Shown here in pieces: positions 1 through 9,110 of a DNA stretch of 64,000 nt. The notes under the pieces were generated by a model. It searched no databases, had not been told where the DNA came from, and saw only the letters and a list, made by a program, of their open reading frames with translations. Origin of the DNA: Pseudovibrio sp. Ad37 (GTDB lineage Bacteria; Pseudomonadota; Alphaproteobacteria; Rhizobiales; Stappiaceae); the NCBI RefSeq assembly GCF_001623075.1, contig NZ_LMCF01000021.1, positions 26,104-90,103 of the forward strand, given 5' to 3'. The position numbers and the translations under genes were made by a program. The first letter of the stretch is position 1, and each line of letters begins with the position of its first letter.

Positions 1-165
1 AAGGAATTACCCTGATAAATGCATTGGGAGATAATTGGGTATCAAATCAACCAGATTGAGAACAACACCGTAGATTTCTAGATTGAGCTTCGGTGCGTGC
101 TCTTAAAACCAGATTTTTGAGTGTCTGGAGGCGCATCTGTTCGACCGGTGGGCCGGGGGCGCGTC

Positions 166-1290
166 ATGAAGCTCTTTATAGTACAGGAAAGCTTCCTTGA
201 TGAAGACATTACTGAGATCACCGAGGTGGTCTCCAACGGCCTTGCTGCGCGTCAACACAACATCACTCTGATCACTCTGACGGGCAAACCAAGAGACCTT
301 TCCCACTACTCACCGCGAATTACGCCGGTCTTTCTGGAAAAGGCCAGAGCTGCAGCCGCAGCAGCAGGGGTTGCCAGACTGGTCGAGAAAGAGAAGCCGG
401 ATATCATTCTCTCTCACGGCACAGGCAGTAACATAGCTTGTCTGTCCGCGGTCAAGACACGCTCGCGTTTGAAGGTGCCTGTGGCGATCACGCTCCATTC
501 GTCGGTTAACATTTCAGATCGTCTCGCACTGAAAACCCAAAAGAGCGCAGCCACCATAGCAGTGCCGCTGATTTACAGTGAAGCAGAGCGGGTGATCTGT
601 ACGCTCAAGTCTATCGAACATGTCGTTGATCTTTGCGAGCAGGTGCCCAAAGAAAAGATCAGTGTCATCTACAATCCTCTTGTCGAAATGAATGTGTTTG
701 AAACGGCAGCAGAGCCGATTAAAGAGGAGTGGTTCGAAACGCACGGCACCAGCAAGGTGATAAGCGTCGGGGCCCCGTCCAGTCGCAATGCCCATCACCA
801 ACTCCTCCGCGCCATGGCACTCAGCCGTTACAAGGATAATCTGCGGGCGTATCTGTTGGGTAAGGGAGAGGAGCAGGAAGAACTCCAGCTGCTGGCATCC
901 AATCTGGCACTCGATGATATCGTCACCATGCCGGGCGAAGTCGTCAAACCGGAGAGGTTCCTTAGAGCAGCCAATGTGTATGTCTCAACATCTCAACAAG
1001 ACAGCGTGTCCGGCGAGTTGGTGCGTGCAATGGCCCTGGGAACACCCATCATAGCGCTCGACAGTGGCGCTGGTGCCCGCGAAGTGCTCAGCGATGTCCG
1101 CAATGGCTGGCTCGTTCCATCAGGTGATGCGGACAAACTATCAGAAGCGATCCTCGCCGCAGTGAAATGCGACAGATCTGACGACACTTTGGCCACCAGA
1201 GCACGTGATTTCTCTCAGGAACGTGCAATTGATGCCTATGAGAAACTGCTCCTCTCCATGATTTCTGAGCGTGTCACAGATCTGCACTAA
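166..1290 (+). CDS. Glycosyltransferase, GT4-like (GT-B fold)
   Basis: A 374-residue protein predicted to transfer a sugar from an activated donor in the cytoplasm, probably to a glycan or lipid acceptor. The C-terminal half carries the donor-binding pattern of GT-B enzymes: a GELVRAMALGTPIIALD stretch, then GAREVL and NGWLVPSGD, as in GT4 enzymes. The N-terminal half has a less conserved acceptor-side domain. The frame is open from a GTG at 121, but the ATG at 166 follows a G-rich ribosome-binding stretch and gives a normal hydrophobic first strand (MKLFIVQESF), so it is preferred. No signal peptide or membrane segment is seen. The gene stands alone ahead of an efflux operon and its acceptor cannot be told from context. 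Confidence 0.8.
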   Translation: MKLFIVQESFLDEDITEITEVVSNGLAARQHNITLITLTGKPRDLSHYSPRITPVFLEKARAAAAAAGVARLVEKEKPDIILSHGTGSNIACLSAVKTRSRLKVPVAITLHSSVNISDRLALKTQKSAATIAVPLIYSEAERVICTLKSIEHVVDLCEQVPKEKISVIYNPLVEMNVFETAAEPIKEEWFETHGTSKVISVGAPSSRNAHHQLLRAMALSRYKDNLRAYLLGKGEEQEELQLLASNLALDDIVTMPGEVVKPERFLRAANVYVSTSQQDSVSGELVRAMALGTPIIALDSGAGAREVLSDVRNGWLVPSGDADKLSEAILAAVKCDRSDDTLATRARDFSQERAIDAYEKLLLSMISERVTDLH

Positions 1291-1319
1291 GAGTGACCTC
1301 CATGGAATTTTCAGCCTAA

Positions 1320-1336
1320 CTAGTTAATATAACTAG
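1320..1336. promoter_or_regulatory. Candidate operator upstream of RND efflux operon
   Basis: A perfect inverted repeat of 7 bases with a 3-base spacer, CTAGTTA-ATA-TAACTAG, lies in the 225-base gap before the efflux operon. About 20 bases on, a second smaller inverted repeat (CACGT, 5-base spacer, ACGTG; 1353-1367) is visible. The size and symmetry suit a dimeric HTH repressor such as TetR, the usual regulators of RND pumps, but no such gene is adjacent. Function is inferred from symmetry and position only. Confidence 0.4.
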
Positions 1337-1515
1337 GTAAAATAGGGTGCCTCACGTCATTAACGTGGGATAACCCGGCACAGACCACAAGCGTGTTTGA
1401 CCTGCAAAATCTGCATCAAGTACCATAAGGTCAGCCGTGTTCTTGGCCAGTGTTTGAGTGTGCGTACAGCTTCGTTCTCCGCTAACAATAGATACAGGTC
1501 ATTGGAGCACCACTG

Positions 1516-3114
1516 TTGAGTGTCTGGTTCGGTTTTTGTAGCAAGACGAGGAGTTCTCCTGCGCCTACGGTGCGTCGGCGTTCCTCTCTTATGCTGTTCT
1601 TCCTGCTGTCAGCCTGCATGGTAGGCCCGGATTTCAAAAGGCCAGAGCTCTCACCAGAAGCCAAGTTTACCCGCAATGATCCCGGAGCAACTGTGTCCGC
1701 AGACATACAAGGCGGAGCCTCTCAATCCTTCTCTACCCAAAGAGATCTGCCAGGCGAATGGTGGGAGTTGTTTGAGTCAAATGCCCTCAACACGTATGTC
1801 AGCCTTGCCGTCGCCAACAGTCCCACAATTGCGCAGGCAGAAGCCAATCTCAGACAGGCACAGGAAAATGCCTATGTGGCTGGTGCTGGGCTCTACCCAA
1901 CCGTCACTGGCAATGCAAGCCGTAACAGACAGAAGTTCCCCATAGGTGGCGGCGGAGCAAGTGAGATTGTTGCGAACCTGAACCCTTTCTTCACGACCTA
2001 CAGCTTGTCATTGGCCATCTCCTATACACTTGATGTTTGGGGGGGCACACGCCGGAACATTGAATCTCAGGTCGCTAACATTCAGTACTCGCAGTTTCAG
2101 GTCGAGGCAGCACACCTGACGCTCACATCCAACCTGTTGAATGCCGTCATTTTGGAAGCCTCACTCAGAGGTCAGATCCGCGCAACTGAAGAGATAATCA
2201 AGGCACAACAGCGGCAACTCTCCATTCTCCAAGCACAGTTCAGGTTAGGCGGCGTGGATGAAAGTCAGGTCCTGCAACAACTGGCAACGCTTGAGCAAAC
2301 CAAGGCGACTTTGCCACCACTCCAGCAACAATTGGTGGTGCAGAAAAATCAGATCAAAACGTTGGGCGGCTTCTACCCCACCCAGGACATCGTGAAGGAG
2401 TTTGATCTCTCTGATCTGAAACTGCCAAGAAAACTGCCGCTAAGCTTGCCTTCGCAGCTCGTAGCGCGAAGGCCAGACATCCGCTCTGCTGAGGCGCAAC
2501 TCTGGCAAGCCAGTGCCAACATCGGTGTTGCATTAGCCAACCAGCTCCCAAGCTTCCAGATTACCGGCAACGTGGGCAACGACTCCGACGTGTTCAACCG
2601 TCTGTTCTTCTCCGGAACGGGTGCCTGGCAAATAACAACATCCGTAGCTCAAACCGTGTTTGATGCTGGAGCGCTCAACAGTCAGCGTAAAGCTGCGGTT
2701 GCAGCGTTCGAGTCCTCTGCCGCTAATTATCGCGAGGTTGTGCTGACCGCATTTGGCGACACCTCCAATGCGGTCAGCGCTTTGAAGAATGATGCCCGCG
2801 CCCTGAAGGCCAGTCTTGCAGCCGAACGCTCTGCCAGAAAGAGCCTGCGCCTGACCCAGCAACAGTACAATTTAGGCGCTATCGATCTCACAACACTGCT
2901 GCTTGCAGTCCAAACCTATCAGCAAGCGAAGATAAATCTGGTGCAGGCACAAGCCGCACGTTTCACAGACACTGTCGCACTGTTCTTTGCGCTCGGCGGA
3001 GGGTGGTGGAACCGTCCCAATGCCGCACCAATAAGGGATGGAAGACCTCTGACCATCATCTCGGCTGTCCCGCCGTTCAATCGCAAACAGATTCAGCCGG
3101 TGAACCAGCCATGA
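1516..3114 (+). CDS. RND efflux outer-membrane lipoprotein (NodT/OprM family)
   Basis: The outer-membrane channel of a tripartite efflux pump. The 532-residue protein starts at a GTG and has an arginine-rich n-region (VRRRSS), a short hydrophobic core and a lipobox (LLSAC) whose Cys is residue 34, so it should be exported and lipidated. CMVGPDFKRPE right after the Cys is typical of the family start. The body shows the two repeated outer-membrane efflux domains, including ARRPDIRSAEAQLW and QQQYNLGAIDLTTLL. An internal ATG at 1591 would remove the charged n-region and is less likely. The stop overlaps the adaptor's ATG (ATGA), pointing to translational coupling. Substrates are unknown. Confidence 0.9.
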   Translation: MSVWFGFCSKTRSSPAPTVRRRSSLMLFFLLSACMVGPDFKRPELSPEAKFTRNDPGATVSADIQGGASQSFSTQRDLPGEWWELFESNALNTYVSLAVANSPTIAQAEANLRQAQENAYVAGAGLYPTVTGNASRNRQKFPIGGGGASEIVANLNPFFTTYSLSLAISYTLDVWGGTRRNIESQVANIQYSQFQVEAAHLTLTSNLLNAVILEASLRGQIRATEEIIKAQQRQLSILQAQFRLGGVDESQVLQQLATLEQTKATLPPLQQQLVVQKNQIKTLGGFYPTQDIVKEFDLSDLKLPRKLPLSLPSQLVARRPDIRSAEAQLWQASANIGVALANQLPSFQITGNVGNDSDVFNRLFFSGTGAWQITTSVAQTVFDAGALNSQRKAAVAAFESSAANYREVVLTAFGDTSNAVSALKNDARALKASLAAERSARKSLRLTQQQYNLGAIDLTTLLLAVQTYQQAKINLVQAQAARFTDTVALFFALGGGWWNRPNAAPIRDGRPLTIISAVPPFNRKQIQPVNQP

Positions 3115-4265
3115 ATGAACGCAAAAAGCCCAACACCAAAAAACACATGATCATTATGCTGATTTGCGTCGGTATAGCGTTTGGTGGGCTCTACGGATTT
3201 CAGCTCTACAAATCCAGAATACTTGGGAAGGTCGTGTCAGGTCTGCAAAACAAGATCGAGACCGTCTCCTCCTACAAATCCACCAAACAACTCTGGACCG
3301 AAAAAGTCTCGGCAGTTGGCACGCTTGTAGCAATCATGGGTACTGATTTGTCGCCTGAACTTCCCGGTACGGTGACCCATATCAACTTCGCATCTGGTGA
3401 GGACGTCCAGAAAGGCGCGCTGCTGATTGAGTTGGATACCACACAGGAGATTGCGCAACTAAAGTCCTTACAGGCTCAGGAAACTCTGGCGCGTCAAACG
3501 CTGGACAGAGACCTGAAGCAATACAAAGTCAACGCCGTCAGCAAACAGCAGATCGATTCCGACTGGTCGAGCCTGAGAGACTTTCAGGGACAAGTGCAAG
3601 ACCAGCTTGCGATCATTGCCAAGAAAAACATCCGTGCTCCATTCTCAGGCCGTTTGGGCATCCGCCAGGTTAGCGTTGGCCAGTATCTCAATGTGGCCCA
3701 GCCCTACGTCAACCTTCAGCAGCTTGATGATCTCTTCGTTGATTTTTACATCCCCCAGCGCTTTCTGGGCACCATCAAGCGCGCTCAGGAAATTGAGGTC
3801 TCGGCTGATACCTATCCGGGAAAGTCCATCAAAGGCAAAGTGGTTGCCATAGATGCGCAGGTTGACATCAACAACGGTAACGCCAGAGTACGTGGTCGCT
3901 TTGCAAATCCGAATAAAGAACTGATCCCGGGCATGTTCGTCGATGTGCAAACAGTGATATCGGCGCCAAAAGAGCAGGTCACAGTGCCGCAAACGGCAAT
4001 CACCTACAACTCCTATGGGGTCAACGTTTATGTGCTGACTAAGACCGACGAAAAGCACATGGATAAACCTGTCTACACTGCCAAGCAGCGCTTCATCGAG
4101 GTCGGTGCAAAACGAGGTGACCAGATCGTGATTTCAAAAGGTCTTAAGGTGGATGAACTCGTAGTGAGTGCAGGGCAGCTCAAGCTCCGCAATGGCTCCA
4201 AGGTCGTCATCGACAACTCAGTGCTGCCACTCAATGACCCTGACCCGAAACCCGTAGAGCAATAG
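3111..4265 (+). CDS. RND efflux periplasmic adaptor (HlyD/MFP family)
   Basis: The membrane-fusion protein that links the inner-membrane pump to the outer-membrane channel. It has 384 residues, with a lysine-rich start, one N-terminal transmembrane anchor (about residues 13-31), a split lipoyl-like domain (LPGTVTHINFASGEDVQKG before, NIRAPFSGRLGIRQVSVGQY after a short coiled-coil hairpin), then beta-barrel and membrane-proximal domains. The hairpin is short, as in MexH-like adaptors. The chosen ATG overlaps the stop of the preceding gene; an in-frame upstream start at 3003 would run deep into that gene and is rejected. It ends 7 bases before the pump gene. Confidence 0.9.
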   Translation: MNERKKPNTKKHMIIMLICVGIAFGGLYGFQLYKSRILGKVVSGLQNKIETVSSYKSTKQLWTEKVSAVGTLVAIMGTDLSPELPGTVTHINFASGEDVQKGALLIELDTTQEIAQLKSLQAQETLARQTLDRDLKQYKVNAVSKQQIDSDWSSLRDFQGQVQDQLAIIAKKNIRAPFSGRLGIRQVSVGQYLNVAQPYVNLQQLDDLFVDFYIPQRFLGTIKRAQEIEVSADTYPGKSIKGKVVAIDAQVDINNGNARVRGRFANPNKELIPGMFVDVQTVISAPKEQVTVPQTAITYNSYGVNVYVLTKTDEKHMDKPVYTAKQRFIEVGAKRGDQIVISKGLKVDELVVSAGQLKLRNGSKVVIDNSVLPLNDPDPKPVEQ

Positions 4266-4272
4266 GTGGGCC

Positions 4273-7200
4273 ATGAACAGTTTCACAGAAATTTATGTTC
4301 GTCGCCCCGTTCTGGCCTCCACCATCAGCCTGATGATTTTGGCGCTGGGCTTGCGCGCAATCTTCTTACTACCGGTGTTGGAGTATCCAAAGACGGAAAA
4401 CGCTGTCATCACCATTTCAACCACCTTGTTCGGCGCCAGCGCTGAGACTGTCGCGGGCTTCATCACCACCCCGCTGGAAGAAGCAATCGCGCAGGCCAAC
4501 GGCATCGACTACATGACCTCGACCAGTGCCAGCACGGTCAGTACCATCACAGTCAATCTGGTGCTCAATTACGACGCGGACAAAGCCCTTACGGAGATCA
4601 ACACTCACATCAGTTCGGTGCTGGACCAGCTGCCGCAGGAAACGCAGAACCCGGTACTCACAATTCAAATCGGTGAGACCATCGATGCTATGTACATCGG
4701 TTTCACATCCGACGTGATCGACCGTAACCAGCTCACGGACTACATCGTCCGTGTTGTTCAGCCTCAAATACAGGCGATCAACGGAGTTCAAACCGCTGAA
4801 CTTATTGGCGAAAAACGCTTTGCAATCCGCGCCTGGCTGTATCCGGATAAACTGGCTGCCTATGGCCTCACTGGCACAGACATCGCAAATGCTCTGGCCC
4901 GCAATGACTTTATCTCCGGCGTAGGCAACACCAAGGGCCAGATGGTGCAGGTGGAACTCACTGCCAACACCAATCTGACAGATGTTGAGGATTTCCGTCA
5001 GCTTGCTGTGGCAGAAAGTGATGGTGCGATCATTCGCCTGCGTGATGTGGGCAGAGTGGAGCTGGGGTCAGAAGATTATAATCTGGCTGTGCTCTATTCC
5101 GGCAAGGTGGCCGTGTATATTGGGGTGCAGGCCGCGCCAGCCGCAAACGTGCTTGCCATGTTGGACCAAGTACGTCAGGTCGTGCCCAAAATCCAAAATG
5201 GAATGCCCCCGGGACTGGAAGCACGGATTGTCTACGACTCCGGTCTCTTTATCAACGCCGCAATTGATGAGGTAATCAGCGCCCTTCTTGAAGCATTAGT
5301 GATCGTAACCTTCGTGGTCTTCCTCTTCATCGGCTCCCTGCGCACGGTGGCCATTCCCATCATCGCGATCCCGCTATCGCTCATAGGCACCTTCTTCATC
5401 ATGCTGGTTTTGGGCTACTCCATCAATCTGCTCACACTCTTGGCCCTGGTGCTCGCCATCGGCCTCGTGGTGGATGATGCAATTATCGTGGTGGAGGACG
5501 TGGAACGACACATCTCGGAAGGCAGTACCCCGTTTCAGGCTGCTATTCAGGCCGGACAAGATCTCGGCAGACCCATTCTCGCGATGACGGTCGTGCTTGT
5601 AGCAGTGTATGCCCCCATTGGCTTTCAGGGCGGTTTGACGGGAGCCCTGTTTACAGAATTCGCCTTCACAGTGGTTGGTTCGGTGACCATTTCAGCCATT
5701 GTAGCGCTCACTTTGACACCCATGATGAGCTCCAAGATCCTGAAAGCGAGATCACAGGAGACCTCAGGCTGGGATGATGCCATGACCCGCACGGTTGATG
5801 ATATCTACGACCGGTTCCGCAAACGCTACTTGCGCGCCTTGGAAGCCTCACTGGACAACAGACTGGTCGTTCTCACCTTTGCCTTTCTGATCCTCGCCAG
5901 TATTCCCACACTCTATTCCACCTCCCAGCAAGAGCTTGCACCTCAGGAAGATCAGGGCCTTGTTCTGGCGCAGTCAACGCCAGCACCTTCGGCCACCCTG
6001 CAACAAAAAATGCTCTACACAGAAGAAATCTATCGCATCGCCCGAAAGTATTCTGAGGTTGAAGGCGTGTTCCAGCTGGTACTGTCCTCTAGCGTGCTGT
6101 CTGGCGTTCTGCTGACACCGTGGGATGAGCGCGACAAAACGGCCACCGAACTGCAATACGCCATGCAGCCCCCGATGGAAGGCGTGGCAGGTTTCAAAAC
6201 CGTGATGTTCCAAAACCCGCCCTTACCGGGCAGCAGCGGCTTGCCCGTGCAATTCGTCATCAAAACCACCCAACCCGTCGATAAACTCAACGCTGTTGGG
6301 TCACAAGTGCTGGAAAAAGCGCAGGCCACGGGTAAGTTCATCTTTATTGATAAGGACTTGAAGATCGATAAGCCGCAGGGCAAAATCAACATCGATCGGG
6401 ATCGAGTCGCCGAGCTCGGGCTCACTCTGCAGGATGTGGGGCAATCCCTCACAGCGCTCATGAGTGGCGGTTACATCAACTACTTCGATTTTGATGGCCG
6501 CTCTTACCGGGTCATCCCGCAAATCATTCAGTATGACCGCCTAAATCCGGAACAGCTGTTGGACACCTATATCCGGGTGCCGAACAGCTCGGCAACTCCA
6601 AGCAGTGCGGCGCAAAGCGGAAGCTCGTCACCCAGCTCCGCTGCCAGTTCATCGGCAGCAGGTGCGTCAGGAACGAACACAAGCAGCAATGCTCCGCGCA
6701 GTACAATCGTGCCGCTCTCCAGCGTTGCAACGTTGGATATGCAGGTCACGCCAGAATTCATTCCGCACTTCCAGCAACAAAACTCCATGACGCTCTCCGG
6801 CGTACCCAGCTTTGGGGTACCTCTGGCGGAGGCCTTGCAAGTCCTGCAGCAAATAGCGGCAGAAGAACTGCCAGAAGGTTATGATGTTGATTACGCCCAA
6901 CAGTCGCGCCAGTTCGAGCAAGAAAGCAGCGGCTTTGTCGTCACATTCGTGTTTGCGCTGCTTATTATCTTTTTGGCACTTGCAGCCCAGTTCGAAAGCT
7001 TCCGTGACCCGATCATAATTCTCGTCTCGGTTCCAATGTCCATCGCAGGGGCGCTGTTCTTCATCAATATCGGATTGGGCGGAGCGAGCATTAACATTTA
7101 TACGCAGGTTGGGATCATCACGCTCATGGGCCTGATCTCGAAGCACGGCATTCTGATCGTGGAAGTTGCCCGCGAACTCCAGGAAAATCAGGGCGCAACC

Positions 7201-7497
7201 AAACGTGAAGCCGTGATTGGCGCCTTGCAAATCCGCCTGCGCGCTATCCTGATGACAACCGCCGCCATGGTGCTTGGCGTGATCCCGCTAGTGCTGGCAA
7301 GCGGAGCAGGTGCAGCTTCTCGTTTCAACATGGGACTGGTGATTGCGACTGGCTTGTCCATCGGAACACTCTTCACTTTGTTCGTCGTCCCAAATGTCTA
7401 CATGCTCATTGCACAAGATCGCTCCAAACTGGCACAACCCGATGATAAAGCGGAGGAATTGCCAAAGGGAAACGGTGAGCCAGACCCAACCTCATAG
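4273..7497 (+). CDS. RND multidrug efflux pump, inner-membrane permease (HAE1 family)
   Basis: A proton-driven resistance-nodulation-division pump of the AcrB/MexF type, 1074 residues, which is slightly long for the family. It opens with the typical MNSFTEIYVRRPVLAS. The proton-relay aspartates are visible in GLVVDDAIIVVEDVERH (Asp401 and Asp402). The two large periplasmic loops and about 12 membrane segments follow the family plan, and the second repeat has GLISKHGILIVEVARE. Unusually, residues about 770-810 form a low-complexity run rich in Ser, Ala, Gly and Asn inside the second periplasmic porter region. Gene order is channel, adaptor, pump, all tightly spaced. The substrate range cannot be read from sequence. 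Confidence 0.93.
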   Translation: MNSFTEIYVRRPVLASTISLMILALGLRAIFLLPVLEYPKTENAVITISTTLFGASAETVAGFITTPLEEAIAQANGIDYMTSTSASTVSTITVNLVLNYDADKALTEINTHISSVLDQLPQETQNPVLTIQIGETIDAMYIGFTSDVIDRNQLTDYIVRVVQPQIQAINGVQTAELIGEKRFAIRAWLYPDKLAAYGLTGTDIANALARNDFISGVGNTKGQMVQVELTANTNLTDVEDFRQLAVAESDGAIIRLRDVGRVELGSEDYNLAVLYSGKVAVYIGVQAAPAANVLAMLDQVRQVVPKIQNGMPPGLEARIVYDSGLFINAAIDEVISALLEALVIVTFVVFLFIGSLRTVAIPIIAIPLSLIGTFFIMLVLGYSINLLTLLALVLAIGLVVDDAIIVVEDVERHISEGSTPFQAAIQAGQDLGRPILAMTVVLVAVYAPIGFQGGLTGALFTEFAFTVVGSVTISAIVALTLTPMMSSKILKARSQETSGWDDAMTRTVDDIYDRFRKRYLRALEASLDNRLVVLTFAFLILASIPTLYSTSQQELAPQEDQGLVLAQSTPAPSATLQQKMLYTEEIYRIARKYSEVEGVFQLVLSSSVLSGVLLTPWDERDKTATELQYAMQPPMEGVAGFKTVMFQNPPLPGSSGLPVQFVIKTTQPVDKLNAVGSQVLEKAQATGKFIFIDKDLKIDKPQGKINIDRDRVAELGLTLQDVGQSLTALMSGGYINYFDFDGRSYRVIPQIIQYDRLNPEQLLDTYIRVPNSSATPSSAAQSGSSSPSSAASSSAAGASGTNTSSNAPRSTIVPLSSVATLDMQVTPEFIPHFQQQNSMTLSGVPSFGVPLAEALQVLQQIAAEELPEGYDVDYAQQSRQFEQESSGFVVTFVFALLIIFLALAAQFESFRDPIIILVSVPMSIAGALFFINIGLGGASINIYTQVGIITLMGLISKHGILIVEVARELQENQGATKREAVIGALQIRLRAILMTTAAMVLGVIPLVLASGAGAASRFNMGLVIATGLSIGTLFTLFVVPNVYMLIAQDRSKLAQPDDKAEELPKGNGEPDPTS

Positions 7498-7749
7498 AGC
7501 AGTGGAACAGGACGAACTCTCAAAACGGCAGAATTCCTTGAGGTTTCAAACCTTCTGGGAAATGAGAGAAGCGGTTTTCAGATAAAAAATTACAAAGGCA
7601 AAAGCCCAGAGCAACAAGCCAGTTCCAGCACTCCCGCAATCCGCTTTTATGCTCACCTGTGGAACACTTGTAAGTTTCTCACAGCAAAAAGAAATTGAGT
7701 GGTTGCCTATTCCAAATCATAAAGCTATAACCCGCCCCACACACAGCGA
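7498..7749. other. Intergenic gap between efflux operon and tRNA
   Basis: About 250 bases with no supported gene. No strong hairpin with a T-run was found after the pump stop, so the efflux operon has no obvious terminator here. Confidence 0.5.
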
Positions 7750-7824
7750 TGGGGTGTAGCCAAGTGGTAAGGCAACGGTTTTTGGTATCGTGTACCGTAG
7801 GTTCGAATCCTACCACCCCAGCCA
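7750..7824 (+). tRNA. tRNA-Gln (anticodon UUG)
   Basis: A complete cloverleaf can be drawn: acceptor stem TGGGGTG paired with CACCCCA, discriminator G, and an encoded CCA end (7822-7824). The D arm is GCCAAGTGGTAAGGC. The anticodon stem is ACGGT/ATCGT with loop TTTTGGT, which places TTG at the anticodon. The T arm has the usual GGTTCGAATCC. It decodes CAA and CAG. A pyrimidine-rich tract follows the CCA end. Confidence 0.97.
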
Positions 7825-8120
7825 TTTTTTCCTGAAAATTTAATCGACTAGCTTAGAGTTAAGCATTGCTTTTATTCGCTCTCTAAAGCCTGTAATGAGA
7901 TGTCAGTAACACTGGCTTAAATGCTGTTCTCTGTGCATGCACATTCCGGTTTTCAGTCATACTCCTTCCCAAAAATATGATTGTGTCGAACCTCAAGAAG
8001 ATTTTGCATCATGTAACGTGTTGTTTTAATTGAGATAGTAGCACTTCATTGTCTGACGGACTTAGCTTGTCCAAATTTCATTGAGAGTGCGTTGGTCGCT
8101 CAGGCCACTCTGCTACCGGC
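7825..8120. other. Intergenic region downstream of tRNA-Gln
   Basis: About 300 bases with only short frames on both strands and no hairpin of note. tRNA 3' ends are common integration sites, but no integrase gene or direct repeat of the tRNA end was noticed here. Confidence 0.4.
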
Positions 8121-8783
8121 TTAAGCAGAGGTTTCACCATGTCTGAGCAGATAGATACCTGCCCAGATGAACCAGAGAATGAAGCCAAGGCCGAAGATGA
8201 TACCGCCCAGATCGCTCATGCCCGGAATGACTGTGGCAATCCCTGCCAGACCGATGATAATGCCAAGCCAGCCAAGTCCCTTGGAAAGACTGGAGCCACG
8301 CAAGCCGGCCCAGCCCAGCAGCAACACCCACAAGCCACCCGTGATCTCGTTGCCGCCGCCAATGCCTTCCTGCACATTGTTCAAGGTTGCCCACATCACC
8401 AGTGCTTCGTCATGGTCCAGTGCATAGAGCGCTGACACTTCTGCCAGAGAAATGTTGGCCAGCATGCCACTGGCCAAAATCAGACCCGCCCAGATCAACC
8501 CGAAAGCAGCAGCAACCTGAGAGAGCCCCGGTGTTGCAGCTTTCAGCCGGTCATGCAGCGCAATCACCAGCACTACCAGAAACACTGCATTGACGATGTA
8601 GATGATGAAATTCCAGAGATACATAAGGCTCTGATTGGAAACGATGAATGCCAGCAAGTTCGCATCACTGCCGTCTTCGCCAAAGCCAGCATCTGCCAGT
8701 AAAGTCGTTAAAAGAGCAAAGCCAATGATGTAGGTGGCCGCTTCAATAAGAGATGCTATTCCGCCAGCTTTTTGAAGGTTCAT
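8121..8783 (-). CDS. Membrane protein, DUF4386-like
   Basis: A 220-residue integral membrane protein with six or so hydrophobic segments, for example AATYIIGFALLTTLLADAG near the start and GLGFILWFIWAGIYLL at the end. The general pattern resembles DUF4386 proteins, whose function is unknown. The ATG at 8783 gives a clean MNLQKAGGIASLIEA start; an upstream in-frame ATG at 8972 adds 63 Cys-rich residues that look non-coding. It is transcribed on its own, divergent from the acyl-CoA synthetase. The family match is from memory of its hydrophobic pattern and is moderate. Confidence 0.65.
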   Translation of the reverse strand: MNLQKAGGIASLIEAATYIIGFALLTTLLADAGFGEDGSDANLLAFIVSNQSLMYLWNFIIYIVNAVFLVVLVIALHDRLKAATPGLSQVAAAFGLIWAGLILASGMLANISLAEVSALYALDHDEALVMWATLNNVQEGIGGGNEITGGLWVLLLGWAGLRGSSLSKGLGWLGIIIGLAGIATVIPGMSDLGGIIFGLGFILWFIWAGIYLLRHGETSA

Positions 8784-9067
8784 CACAGGCGTCCTTTTAA
8801 AACCACTAGTTGAATTTATGCAGAACATGGGATGTTCTGTGCAGCAAAGAAATGTAAAGTGCAGAAAGCCGCAGCGTAAACTTAGAAATTGCGTTAAACA
8901 AGAGGCGTATACCCAGACTTGCAAAAAACTATAGTATGCGCATCTTAAAGTTTGAGTGAAGCTGCCAACCAAATTTCGTCACCACAACGCTCCCAGACCA
9001 ATAACAATACGTGAGTGAACAGTGCGTTATCGTCATAAACTACAAGGCGATGAGACGGCGGCAGCAG

Positions 9068-9090
9068 GATTGCTTTTGAGGAAAGCAATC
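9068..9090. promoter_or_regulatory. Perfect inverted repeat just upstream of acyl-CoA synthetase start
   Basis: GATTGCTTT and AAAGCAATC form a perfect 9-base inverted repeat with a 5-base spacer, ending 20 bases before the ATG at 9111 and just ahead of its GGGGGAGA ribosome-binding site. It could be an operator or a hairpin in the mRNA leader. It lies in an otherwise empty 327-base divergent gap (8784-9110). Confidence 0.45.
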
Positions 9091-9110
9091 TGATTTGAGG
9101 GGGAGACCGA

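Noticed and set aside
7825..8120. Possible integration site at the tRNA-Gln 3' end
   Set aside because: No integrase gene and no direct repeat of the tRNA end was seen nearby.
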